A DNA stretch of 31,789 nt from a virus, in the IMG/VR virus record IMGVR_UViG_3300042520_001441, positions 1 through 31,789 of that record; one strand, 5' to 3'. The notes beneath the pieces are model-generated. The model had not been told where the DNA came from. It saw nothing but the letters and a program-made list of their open reading frames with translations, and ran no database searches. Shown in pieces: positions 19,295 to 26,750 of this stretch (position 1 is its first letter; each line of letters starts with the position of its first letter). The position numbers were made by a program, and so were the translations under genes.

Positions 19295-20284
19295 ATGGAA
19301 GCAAAATCAAATATTAACCCATCCGATTATGAAATCGGTGTAGTGGTTGCTAGATTCCAAGTGCATAAATTGCATGAAGGACAAAGAAATTTACTTAACA
19401 TGGTTTATAAAAACCACAAGAAAGTAATTATATTTTTAGGTGTTTCAGTAATATCTGGAACTAAGAATAATCCATTAGACTTTGCATCACGCAAAGCAAT
19501 GATACAAGAAGCTTATCCTAAAGCAGTTGTATTACCACTTAAAGACAATCGCTCAGATGCTAAATGGTCACAAGTGCTTGATGCTGAAATCAAAACACCT
19601 TATGGTGATTTATCAGCGGTATTGTATGGTAGTCGTGACTCTTTTATTCCTTATTATAGTGGTAAAAATCCAGTAATTGAATACACAACAGATGTATTTT
19701 ATTCTGGTACTGAAGTGCGTAAAGAAGTGTCAAGAGAAATATTGGCATCAGAAGACTTTAGAGCTGGTGTAATCCACGCAACTTATGCTGCTAGACCAGT
19801 AACATATCCAACAGTAGATATCACCGTATACAACGACAAAGGACAAATCCTTATGGCTAAAAAACCAAACGAAGAGTTTTATCGTTTTATTGGTGGGTTT
19901 GTTGATAGAACTGATGAGTCTTGGGAACAAGCAGCTAAACGTGAGTTTAAAGAAGAAACTGGTGGAAACGCTGAAATTGACGATATTAGATATGTTTGTA
20001 GTGCTGCTATAAATGATTGGCGTTATGGTAAAACAGAGTCTGGTATTATGACAACACTTTTCATTGGTAAGTTCTTATGGGGACGTATTGAACCATCTGA
20101 TGATATTGCATCATTGCATTGGATAAACCCATCTGACGTTTATAGTAGTGAAATCATGCCAGAACACCAAGAGTTATTTGAATCTTTGACACGTTTTTTA
20201 CATAGAACTGAATTAATCAGTAAAAACACTGGTGAAGGTAAAATAAAAGAAGCAAAAGCTAAATACGGAGAAAGTATCGCATGA
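19295..20284 (+). CDS. nadM: NMN adenylyltransferase-Nudix bifunctional protein
   Basis: 329 aa, two domains. Residues about 8-180: nucleotidyltransferase, with VVVARFQVHKLHEGQ (HxGH-like, but Gln in place of the second His) and YSGTEVRKEV (SxTxxR). This makes NAD+ from NMN and ATP. Residues about 190-310: Nudix hydrolase, with GGFVDRTDESWEQAAKREF then KEETGG, the REx(x)EE core intact and one extra residue before it. Nudix partners of this enzyme usually cleave ADP-ribose. The order matches known bifunctional NadM-type proteins. It overlaps the SLOG gene by 4 nt and lies just before NadV, so it completes a two-step NAD+ route. The HxGQ substitution may affect activity. Confidence 0.9.
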   Translation: MEAKSNINPSDYEIGVVVARFQVHKLHEGQRNLLNMVYKNHKKVIIFLGVSVISGTKNNPLDFASRKAMIQEAYPKAVVLPLKDNRSDAKWSQVLDAEIKTPYGDLSAVLYGSRDSFIPYYSGKNPVIEYTTDVFYSGTEVRKEVSREILASEDFRAGVIHATYAARPVTYPTVDITVYNDKGQILMAKKPNEEFYRFIGGFVDRTDESWEQAAKREFKEETGGNAEIDDIRYVCSAAINDWRYGKTESGIMTTLFIGKFLWGRIEPSDDIASLHWINPSDVYSSEIMPEHQELFESLTRFLHRTELISKNTGEGKIKEAKAKYGESIA

Positions 20285-20619
20285 AATTAGCAGTAATTGG
20301 TAGCAGAGGTTTTAATGACTATGAGTTGGTTAAAGAAACTTTAAAACATCATACAATAACATTATTGGTTAGTGGTGGTGCGAAAGGTGCTGATTCATTG
20401 GGTGAAAGATATGCAAATGAAAATAACATTCAAACACTTATCTTTAAACCAGATTGGAAGAAACATGGACCAGCAGCTGGTCCACTTAGAAATACCGATA
20501 TTGTTAACAATGCCGATACTATCATAGCATTTTGGGATGGTGAAAGTAAAGGAACCAAAGATAGTATCACAAAAGCTGAAAAATTAGGAAAAAATATAAT
20601 AATAATAAATACAAAATAG
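20281..20619 (+). CDS. SLOG-domain protein (DUF2493-like)
   Basis: 112 aa. Rossmann-like start MKLAVIGSRGFNDYELV, then VSGGAKGADSLGERYA (the GGAxGAD nucleotide-binding turn), FKPDWKKHGPAAGPLRN, and AFWDGESKGTKDSI. This is the YspA/DUF2493 branch of the SLOG superfamily, known to bind nucleotides or their derivatives and proposed as a sensor or processor of NAD+/ADP-ribose products (SLOG class described by Aravind and colleagues). It overlaps nadM by 4 nt, so the ligand probably belongs to the NAD+ pathway. The exact ligand is unknown. Confidence 0.88.
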   Translation: MKLAVIGSRGFNDYELVKETLKHHTITLLVSGGAKGADSLGERYANENNIQTLIFKPDWKKHGPAAGPLRNTDIVNNADTIIAFWDGESKGTKDSITKAEKLGKNIIIINTK

Positions 20620-20620
20620 T

Positions 20621-22240
20621 ATGCAATCAGAAACTAGAAGATTAAAAAGAAGTTTAGCACTTAAAGAAGTGATTAAAACTAGATTGGCAGAAGCAATTAA
20701 AAACAAAGATTGGTCTTCAATCGAAACATTAGAAGGTCTTATCACAAAAGTATTGGATAAACCTAACAACCTTGTACTTATGGGTGATGCGTATAAATAC
20801 TCACACCATAAATTCTATGAGGATAACACAACAACAGTTTATTCATACATGGAGTCACGTGGTGGTCGTTTCCAAGAAACTGTATGGTATGGTCTTGAAA
20901 TGTTCATTAAAGAATATTTAGAAGGTGTTGCAATCACACAAGAAGAATTAGATGAAGCATATGAGTACTTAGGTACTAAACATGGTGTATTTGGTCGTGA
21001 TGATGTGTTTGATAAATCTAAATTCCAATACATTATAGATGTTCATGGTGGTAAACTACCAGTACGTATTAAAGCAGTACAAGAAGGTACAGTTGTAGGT
21101 GTTAAAAACGTTCTTATGACTATTGAGAACACTGACCCTAATTGTTATTGGTTAACTAACTTTTTAGAAACAATCATGATGCAATTATGGTATCCAATTA
21201 CGGTTGCAACATTGTCACGTGAAGTTAAGAAAATTGTTATCGAATACTACCAAAAAACATCTGCGTTACCACAACACATTATGGATACAGTTATTGAGTT
21301 CGTATTAAACGATTTCGGTTTTAGAGGTGTATCATCAGTACAATCAGCTGGTTACGGTGGTTCAGCACACTTAATTAATTTTATGGGTTCTGACACAACA
21401 GTTGCATCAAAACGTATCTGTGAATACTATAATACTGACACAATATTTGGTTTATCAGTTCCAGCAACTGAACACTCTATCATGACAATGAAAGGTGAAG
21501 AAGGTGAAGTTGAAATGATGAGAAGAACACTTGAGAAATACCCTACTGGAATTGTAGCGTGTGTATCTGACTCTTACCACATCTTACGTGCATGTTCTGA
21601 GAAATGGGGAACTGAGTTACGTGATTTGATTTTATCAAGACCATCAGAACCTGGAAATCAACTGGTTATTCGTCCAGATAGTGGTCACGTTGTCAACACA
21701 TTAAAAGAAGTGTTTGCTATATTGTTTGATAAATTTGGTTACACTGTGAATGATAAAGGGTTCAAATTGTTACCACCACAAGTTCGTGTAATTCAAGGTG
21801 ATGGTGTAAACATCAATTCAATTCGTGAGATTTACGAAGAATTATACAGATTAGGTATTTCTGCTGAGAACATCGTGTTTGGTATGGGTGGTAAATTGTT
21901 ACAAGCTGATATTAATAGAGATACACAAAACTTTGCAACTAAAGCATGTTTCGCTGTCGTAAATGGTGAACAACGTGATTTGGTTAAATCACCAACAGAA
22001 GTTGATGAAAATGGTGAATTAAAACCATCATTCAAGAAATCTAAACAAGGTCGTTTGAAGTTGGTTAAACACTATACAAATGGTCAATACTACACTGTAA
22101 CATCATTGGAAGATGGATATGAATCTGCACATGATGAATTGAGAACTATTTTTGAAGATGGTAAACTATTGGTTGAAACGAAGTTTGAAGATATTCGTAG
22201 TAGAGCTAAAATTTTTAAATTAAACGTAGAATTAGTATAA
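20621..22240 (+). CDS. nadV: Nicotinamide phosphoribosyltransferase
   Basis: 539 aa. Converts nicotinamide and PRPP to NMN, the entry step of the NAD+ salvage encoded here. After an N-terminal helical extension of about 45 residues come VLMGDAYKYSHHKFYE, TVYSYMESRGGRF, GFRGVSSVQSAGYGGSAHLINF (PRPP/nicotinamide site region) and VIRPDSGHVVNTLKEVF (the conserved RPDSG loop), then VIQGDGVN and GMGGKLLQ. All match the NAMPT/NadV family. The length is slightly above the usual 460-490 because of the extension. It is preceded by nadM-Nudix and SLOG, and its stop overlaps the NADAR start by 1 nt. Confidence 0.95.
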   Translation: MQSETRRLKRSLALKEVIKTRLAEAIKNKDWSSIETLEGLITKVLDKPNNLVLMGDAYKYSHHKFYEDNTTTVYSYMESRGGRFQETVWYGLEMFIKEYLEGVAITQEELDEAYEYLGTKHGVFGRDDVFDKSKFQYIIDVHGGKLPVRIKAVQEGTVVGVKNVLMTIENTDPNCYWLTNFLETIMMQLWYPITVATLSREVKKIVIEYYQKTSALPQHIMDTVIEFVLNDFGFRGVSSVQSAGYGGSAHLINFMGSDTTVASKRICEYYNTDTIFGLSVPATEHSIMTMKGEEGEVEMMRRTLEKYPTGIVACVSDSYHILRACSEKWGTELRDLILSRPSEPGNQLVIRPDSGHVVNTLKEVFAILFDKFGYTVNDKGFKLLPPQVRVIQGDGVNINSIREIYEELYRLGISAENIVFGMGGKLLQADINRDTQNFATKACFAVVNGEQRDLVKSPTEVDENGELKPSFKKSKQGRLKLVKHYTNGQYYTVTSLEDGYESAHDELRTIFEDGKLLVETKFEDIRSRAKIFKLNVELV

Positions 22241-22728
22241 TGACAACAGATAAATTTATATTCTTTTGGGGAGGGACATACAGTCAATGGTGTCCTTCCA
22301 CATTTGAAATCGGAGGTGTAAAATATAATTGCTGCGAGCAATATATGATGGCACAAAAAGCATTATTATTCAATGACATAGAAAGTCACAAGATGATTAT
22401 GTATGCTACTAGTCCACGTGACCAAAAAGCATTTGGACGTAGAGTAAAAGGGTTTGACAAAGACAAATGGGAAGCTGTTTGTAGAGAAATCGTTTACGAT
22501 GCAAACTATGCCAAGTTTACTCAAAACCCATCTATGATGGCTGAGTTACTGGCAACTGGTGATAGAGAAATTGTAGAAGCTAGTCCAGAGGATAAAATCT
22601 GGGGAATTGGATTGCATGAAAACGATGCTAGAGTTCACGACAAGTCAAAATGGCAAGGAACCAATTGGTTAGGTGAAGCTATCATGCAAGTAAGAGAAAA
22701 ATTAAGAACTATTAAAATAGAAATGTAA
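22240..22728 (+). CDS. NADAR-family N-glycosidase (YbiA-like)
   Basis: 162 aa. Family marks in order: FFWGGTYSQWCPSTFEIGG, YNCCEQYMMAQKALLF (with the catalytic-site Glu of the CEQxMM motif), ATSPRDQKAFGRRVKGFD, and IWGIGLHENDARVHD followed by GTNWLGEAIMQVREKL. NADAR proteins cleave N-glycosidic bonds in NAD+/ADP-ribose-type or riboflavin-intermediate molecules and can reverse guanine ADP-ribosylation. It is encoded between NadV and the macro-domain protein with 1-nt overlaps, so it very likely works on ADP-ribose chemistry in this operon. Confidence 0.92.
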   Translation: MTTDKFIFFWGGTYSQWCPSTFEIGGVKYNCCEQYMMAQKALLFNDIESHKMIMYATSPRDQKAFGRRVKGFDKDKWEAVCREIVYDANYAKFTQNPSMMAELLATGDREIVEASPEDKIWGIGLHENDARVHDKSKWQGTNWLGEAIMQVREKLRTIKIEM

Positions 22729-23186
22729 TGATTAGATACGTAGAAGGCGATTTAGTGAAAATGGCCAAAGAAGGAGAATTCGATGTAATAGCACACGGTT
22801 GTAACTGTTTCTGTGCTATGGGTGCTGGTATTGCACCACAAATTAAAAATGCTTTTCCAGAAGCATATGAGGCTGATTGTGCAACAGTGGCTGGTGATGA
22901 ATCAAAAATGGGTACTATTACTCATACGGTTAATTCTACACCGATAGTTGTAAACATTTATTCTCAATATGACACCAAAGGTAGACGTAGTGGTAACATG
23001 GATTTAGACTATGATGCTTTACGTTCTGGTTTAAAAGAGATGAAAGCTAAATTTTCTGGTAAAACAATTGGGTTACCGATGATTGGTGCTGGATTGGCTG
23101 GTGGTGATTGGGATATCATTGAGAAAATAATTGAAGAAGAAATGATTGGTGAGTATGTAACAATCGTTCAATACGTTCCATGGTAA
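22728..23186 (+). CDS. Macro-domain ADP-ribose phosphatase/hydrolase
   Basis: 152 aa, one compact macro domain. Motifs: MIRYVEGDLVKMA, DVIAHGCNCFCAMGAGIAPQ (the N-C-F-C and G-A-G-I-A pattern of Poa1-like ADP-ribose-1''-phosphate phosphatases), FPEAYEADC, VVNIYSQYD, and LPMIGAGLAGGDWDII (phosphate loop). It would remove ADP-ribose or its phosphate from RNA ends, proteins or free metabolites. The start overlaps the NADAR stop by 1 nt and its stop overlaps the next ORF by 7 nt. Confidence 0.92.
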   Translation: MIRYVEGDLVKMAKEGEFDVIAHGCNCFCAMGAGIAPQIKNAFPEAYEADCATVAGDESKMGTITHTVNSTPIVVNIYSQYDTKGRRSGNMDLDYDALRSGLKEMKAKFSGKTIGLPMIGAGLAGGDWDIIEKIIEEEMIGEYVTIVQYVPW

Positions 23187-23479
23187 TAATCTTTGTTAAT
23201 AATCCAATGCAAGATGCAAACACTCTTGAACCGCAATTAATTGATGGTAGAGTAGTTTATTGGACTGTGGTTAGTGAGTGTATGAAATCAAATGAAACAT
23301 TCAAAGAATGGTTGGTTAGAAAGGAAGAAAGAATCAATACACATCCTAATTATAGTTCCATTGAAGGTCTTTTAATCTATGACATGCAACCAATTGTGTC
23401 TACCCCTTACGAAGGGGTGACACATGGTGGTATGATTATTAGGTATGCTTTTTTAAAGAAAAAAGAAGAAAACATTTGA
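23180..23479 (+). CDS. Hypothetical protein, tandem paralogue 1
   Basis: 99 aa. A shared pattern with the next gene is visible: EWLVRKEERINTHPNY versus EWMNRKNEMLLNDPRY, then EGLLIYDMQPIVSTPYE versus EGVILYDVESYFDSPYK, then HGGMIIRYAFL versus HSGLILKYKYL. The two form a tandem pair of diverged paralogues. No outside family recognised. The ATG overlaps the macro-domain stop by 7 nt; it is the last gene of the first NAD+ operon. Confidence 0.68.
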   Translation: MVIIFVNNPMQDANTLEPQLIDGRVVYWTVVSECMKSNETFKEWLVRKEERINTHPNYSSIEGLLIYDMQPIVSTPYEGVTHGGMIIRYAFLKKKEENI

Positions 23480-23505
23480 TTTTTAATTTATTTTTAGTAC
23501 ATTTG
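23475..23505 (+). promoter_or_regulatory. Near-leaderless promoter of paralogue 2
   Basis: TTTG at 23475-23478, 19-nt gap, TACATTTG at 23498-23505. The ATG starts 4 nt after the -7 box, as at 2863, implying a leaderless mRNA. Confidence 0.68.
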
Positions 23506-23509
23506 TAAC

Positions 23510-23767
23510 ATGAAAATAGTTTTTGAAAATTTAGAAGAAGCGTTAAAAATACCATCTTCAGCATACACAATTAGAACTGAAACTCTTAAAGTTGAAGAGA
23601 CTTTATTAGAGTGGATGAATAGAAAGAATGAAATGTTATTAAATGACCCTAGATACGCTAACGTTGAAGGTGTTATTTTATATGACGTTGAGTCGTATTT
23701 TGATTCACCATACAAAGATAAGGTACATAGTGGGTTAATCCTAAAATATAAGTATTTAAGAAAATGA
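23510..23767 (+). CDS. Hypothetical protein, tandem paralogue 2
   Basis: 85 aa, related to the preceding gene through its central block (EWMNRKNEMLLNDPRYANV, then EGVILYDVESYFDSPYK) and a similar C-terminal strand. Its N-terminus differs (MKIVFENLEEALKIP). It heads a second operon, from a promoter wedged between the paralogues, so the two copies are separately regulated. It overlaps the HAD-like gene by 4 nt. Confidence 0.68.
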   Translation: MKIVFENLEEALKIPSSAYTIRTETLKVEETLLEWMNRKNEMLLNDPRYANVEGVILYDVESYFDSPYKDKVHSGLILKYKYLRK

Positions 23768-24237
23768 AAGTAATATTTTTAGATATTGATGGAGTATTAG
23801 CAACAACATCTTGTTATGGTAAAGGAAAAAACAACAAGTGGGGTGCTTATATGTTTGACCAAAAAGCTGTTGTTTATCTCAATTTTATACTTAGTGAGAC
23901 TGGTGCTGAAATCATTTTATCATCTGATTGGCGAAATCAATATACTTTGCATGAAATGCGTGAAATTTTTTGTCATAACGGAGTGTTGAAAGGTCCGATA
24001 GGGTTTACACCATCGTTAAAAACATATAAGGGTGATAATCTTGAAGGTGGTCGTGCTGATGAAATAAATGCATGGTTAGAAATTAACGCATGGAAGAATG
24101 ATATCAAATGGGTTGCCATTGATGATTTGAATATGGATGAATGGTTGTACCCTAACTTTGTTCATTGTCCTAATGAACATGAAGGAATCAAAAAACAAAA
24201 CATAAAAGATAAAATAATACAAATATTAAATGGATAA
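23764..24237 (+). CDS. HAD-like hydrolase (phage SSDWR type)
   Basis: 157 aa. Motif I FLDIDGVLATTS (DxDGV), motif II IILSSDWRNQYTLHEM (Ser in SSDWR), and motif IV WVAIDDLNMDEW (DD) are all present, which supports phosphatase activity. The SSDWR form belongs to a HAD group common in phages and in RNA-repair-like proteins. The substrate is unknown; nucleotides or RNA ends are plausible. Overlaps of 4 and 8 nt tie it to paralogue 2 and the dCMP deaminase. Confidence 0.8.
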   Translation: MKVIFLDIDGVLATTSCYGKGKNNKWGAYMFDQKAVVYLNFILSETGAEIILSSDWRNQYTLHEMREIFCHNGVLKGPIGFTPSLKTYKGDNLEGGRADEINAWLEINAWKNDIKWVAIDDLNMDEWLYPNFVHCPNEHEGIKKQNIKDKIIQILNG

Positions 24238-24664
24238 TTGGGATAAGAAGTTCATCAAGTTGTGTCAACACATTGCTGAATGGAGCAAGGATAAAAATAA
24301 AAAAGTTGGTGCTGTAATAGTTGATAATGACAATGTAGTTATATCAATGGGTTATAATGGAATACCAAGAGGTTGTGATGATACTGAAGAGTGTCGTTAT
24401 GAAAGACCAACAAAATATTTGTTCACAGAGCATGCTGAACGAAATGCAATATACCATGCAGCAAGACATGGTGTATCATTGAAAGATTGTAAAATGTATG
24501 TAACTTTGTTCCCATGTGCTGATTGTGCAAGAGCAATGATTCAATCTGGAATAACAAAAATAATAGCACCAGAACCAAATTTAGACCACGAAGTATGGGG
24601 TGTACACTTCAAGGCTGCGATTCAAATGATGGAGGAAGCTAATATCGAAATAATTTTAATTTAA
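24230..24664 (+). CDS. dCMP deaminase
   Basis: 144 aa. Deaminates dCMP to dUMP, feeding dTMP synthesis. Zinc-site motifs: EHAERNAIYHAA (HAE, about residue 68) and TLFPCADCARAMIQ (PCxxC, about residue 94). The N-terminal DKKFIKLCQHIAEWSKD and VVISMGYNGIPRGCDD match T4 Cd-type and bacterial deaminases. Length is typical. It partners metabolically with the DHFR at 15644. It overlaps the next small gene by 1 nt. Confidence 0.94.
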   Translation: MDNWDKKFIKLCQHIAEWSKDKNKKVGAVIVDNDNVVISMGYNGIPRGCDDTEECRYERPTKYLFTEHAERNAIYHAARHGVSLKDCKMYVTLFPCADCARAMIQSGITKIIAPEPNLDHEVWGVHFKAAIQMMEEANIEIILI

Positions 24665-24840
24665 TGGAAACAGTTAAAGTAGGCTTGGCCAATGTTGGTG
24701 AAAAATTAATGCCAGTTGATATTGTCATCAAATGGATGCCAACTGATATTGTATATGCTGGTGATACAGTGTTTTTTAAAAATGAAAAGTCCTATTATTC
24801 AATGAATTATATGGACTTTATGAGAATATTTAATTTATAA
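24664..24840 (+). CDS. 58-aa hypothetical protein
   Basis: ATG overlapping the dCMP deaminase stop by 1 nt (TAATG), 58 codons to TAA, and the next gene starts 3 nt later. The protein starts METVKVGLANVGEKLM, has VIKWMPTDIVYAGDTVFF and ends DFMRIFNL. A small beta-rich fold is likely. The tight fit between two sure genes supports it. No family recognised. Confidence 0.62.
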   Translation: METVKVGLANVGEKLMPVDIVIKWMPTDIVYAGDTVFFKNEKSYYSMNYMDFMRIFNL

Positions 24841-24843
24841 AAT

Positions 24844-25287
24844 ATGAGTATAGTAAGGTCAATAAAAATTAATCATTATGAACACATGGTTAATAGAAAT
24901 TGGGATAAAACATATTGGGCGTTTGACATCCATGGTACAATCCTAAAACCAAATTACGAGTATGGAAACATACCTAAAGAGTTTTACCCATTTGCTAAAG
25001 AAACACTTCAGTTTATTAGCAAGATGGAAGATGTTGTAATGATTCTTTACACATGTTCACATCCACATGAGATTGAACAATATATTGAGTATTTCAAAGA
25101 GAATGATATTCATTTTGATTACATAAATGAAAACCCAGAGATAGCTACAAACCTAGAAGGTTATGGTAACTACGATAAAAAACCTTACATGAATGTATTA
25201 TTTGAAGACAAAGCTGGATTCGATGGTGACAGTGATTGGGATAGTGTTTTATGGTTATTAACTAGTAAAAATGGCGAGAATATCTGA
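24844..25287 (+). CDS. HAD-like protein with DxHGT motif
   Basis: 147 aa. Motif I reads WAFDIHGTILKP: the usual second Asp of DxDGT is His. Motif II region is MILYTCSHPHEIEQY, and the end is NVLFEDKAGFDGDSDW, equivalent to the acidic loop IV. The replaced general acid means it may lack normal phosphatase turnover or use a different chemistry; the DxHGT form recurs in a bacterial and phage HAD subgroup. It is the second HAD-like gene in the region. It overlaps the next gene by 17 nt. Confidence 0.78.
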   Translation: MSIVRSIKINHYEHMVNRNWDKTYWAFDIHGTILKPNYEYGNIPKEFYPFAKETLQFISKMEDVVMILYTCSHPHEIEQYIEYFKENDIHFDYINENPEIATNLEGYGNYDKKPYMNVLFEDKAGFDGDSDWDSVLWLLTSKNGENI

Positions 25288-25639
25288 CATACAAAGATAC
25301 AATAAAGGTAGAAAAGATTTAACTAGGGATAATGCCGATTTTGAAACATTAAGGTTTAAAAATGAAAATGGTGATGTTATGGTTATTAAACCACAAGAGG
25401 TTAGAGAAGTTTTACATGATTTTATTGATAGTGAGATAGGTTTTTTGGGTGATGCAATGAAAACTCAAATAAAAGAAAGATTAGAGTTCAAAATTAAACA
25501 AGTTGAAAGAACTTTAATTGAACATTTAGATGATAAAATAAATAAAATTGCAGAATCAATATTAGAAAAAACTATTGATAGAATAGCAGAAGAAGAAATA
25601 AATAGAAGGGTTTTAGAAAAAATTAAAAAATGTTTATGA
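25271..25639 (+). CDS. Coiled-coil hypothetical protein
   Basis: 122 aa. The basic N-terminus MARISDIQRYNKGRKDL is followed by a short beta stretch (GDVMVIKPQEV), then a long amphipathic helix region with alternating Glu, Lys and Ile from residue 45 to the end. It probably oligomerises through the coiled coil. It overlaps both neighbours (17 and 10 nt), so it is translationally coupled to the HAD-like and lipoprotein genes. Confidence 0.62.
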   Translation: MARISDIQRYNKGRKDLTRDNADFETLRFKNENGDVMVIKPQEVREVLHDFIDSEIGFLGDAMKTQIKERLEFKIKQVERTLIEHLDDKINKIAESILEKTIDRIAEEEINRRVLEKIKKCL

Positions 25640-25947
25640 AAAGAAGAAGAAGAATTGGTTTAATTATTTTTGCAATTGTAATTGCAATATTTTTGTTAAG
25701 TAGTTGTGCCGACACATCACATGTTAAACAATGTTTACCACCAACAGAACACACTTATGGTTTCTGGGGTGGTACATGGCATGGTATGATAACAGTTCCA
25801 TCATTTATTGGTAGTCTTATTTGGGACGATGTTGCTGTATACGCAGTAAATAATAATGGTGGATGGTATGATTTTGGATTTGTAGGTGGATTATTTTTCA
25901 TGCTAAAATTAGTTGGGATTGGTAATAAAAAAGTTAAAGAAAAATGA
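25630..25947 (+). CDS. Small phage-encoded lipoprotein
   Basis: 105 aa. A basic N-terminus (MFMKRRRR) precedes a hydrophobic stretch and the lipobox FLLSSCAD, so signal peptidase II would lipidate Cys near residue 27. The mature part has TYGFWGGTWHGMITVPS and a hydrophobic VGGLFFMLKLVGIG near the C-terminus, perhaps inserting into the membrane. Phage lipoproteins often block superinfection, which is a plausible role here. It overlaps the sirtuin gene by 4 nt. Confidence 0.72.
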   Translation: MFMKRRRRIGLIIFAIVIAIFLLSSCADTSHVKQCLPPTEHTYGFWGGTWHGMITVPSFIGSLIWDDVAVYAVNNNGGWYDFGFVGGLFFMLKLVGIGNKKVKEK

Positions 25948-26708
25948 AAAAGAAAGTAGTAGTATTTAGTGGTGCTGGATTAGATAGAGAATCTGGTATC
26001 TTAACGTTTCGTGACTCTAAAGATGGGTTATGGAACAATTATAAAGTTGATGAAGTTGCGACAAAAGAAGGATGGTCTAAAAACCGTGAAAAAGTTTTGG
26101 CGTTTTACAACGAAAGACGTAGAGAATTACCTAGTGTTGAACCAAACGATGCTCACAGAGCATTGGTGCGTTTAGAAGAAGGATATAGTGTATTAAACGT
26201 GACGCAAAACGTAACTGATTTGTTAGAACGTGCTGGTGCAAGTGATATTATTCATTTACATGGTGAGTTAACCAAAGCAAGAGGTTGCTTCCATAAATCA
26301 GAAGGTTTTGACACTAATTACATTGTTAAAGAAATTGGTTATAACGACATTAACATCGGTGATAAATGTGAACATACTGATTCACAATTAAGACCACATG
26401 TTTGTTGGTTTGGTGAATGGCCTTATGACACAGATAGAGCTTATGATGAAGTTCCATTTGCAGACATTCTTATCATTGTTGGTACAAGTTTAGAGATAAC
26501 TTATACGTTATCAATGTTAGGTCAATTAAGACATAAAGTTTTAAGTGGTGAATGTGAAGTTTATTATGTTGACCCAAATCCATCAACTCACATGGAAGCT
26601 TATGGGATTAAACCTAATTACATTAGAAAAGTTGCTAGTGAAGGGTTAAATGAATTAGTTGACGAATTATTAAAAAGAGAAGAAAATCAAAAAAATATTG
26701 CTAATTAA
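25944..26708 (+). CDS. Sirtuin (Sir2-family NAD+-dependent enzyme)
   Basis: 254 aa, class III-like (CobB/SIRT5 type). Motifs: FSGAGLDRESGILTFRD (GAG...ESG..FR), NVTQNVTDLLERAG, IHLHGELTKARG (catalytic His about residue 105), RPHVCWFGE, and VGTSLEI. The QNxD motif reads QNVT: the Asp that binds the nicotinamide amide is Thr. Two of the usual four zinc Cys positions are not obvious. NAD+-dependent deacylation, demodification or NAD+ hydrolysis are possible. It is encoded amid NAD+ synthesis and ADP-ribose genes, so it probably consumes or senses the same pool. Confidence 0.9.
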   Translation: MKKKVVVFSGAGLDRESGILTFRDSKDGLWNNYKVDEVATKEGWSKNREKVLAFYNERRRELPSVEPNDAHRALVRLEEGYSVLNVTQNVTDLLERAGASDIIHLHGELTKARGCFHKSEGFDTNYIVKEIGYNDINIGDKCEHTDSQLRPHVCWFGEWPYDTDRAYDEVPFADILIIVGTSLEITYTLSMLGQLRHKVLSGECEVYYVDPNPSTHMEAYGIKPNYIRKVASEGLNELVDELLKREENQKNIAN

Positions 26709-26728
26709 TAATTTATTTAGTATATTTG
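26698..26728 (+). promoter_or_regulatory. Promoter of the DUF3127 gene
   Basis: TTG at 26698-26700 (in the end of the sirtuin gene), 20-nt gap, TATATTTG at 26721-26728; ATG at 26751. Confidence 0.72.
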
Positions 26729-26750
26729 AATTAATAAAATAAAAATAGAT

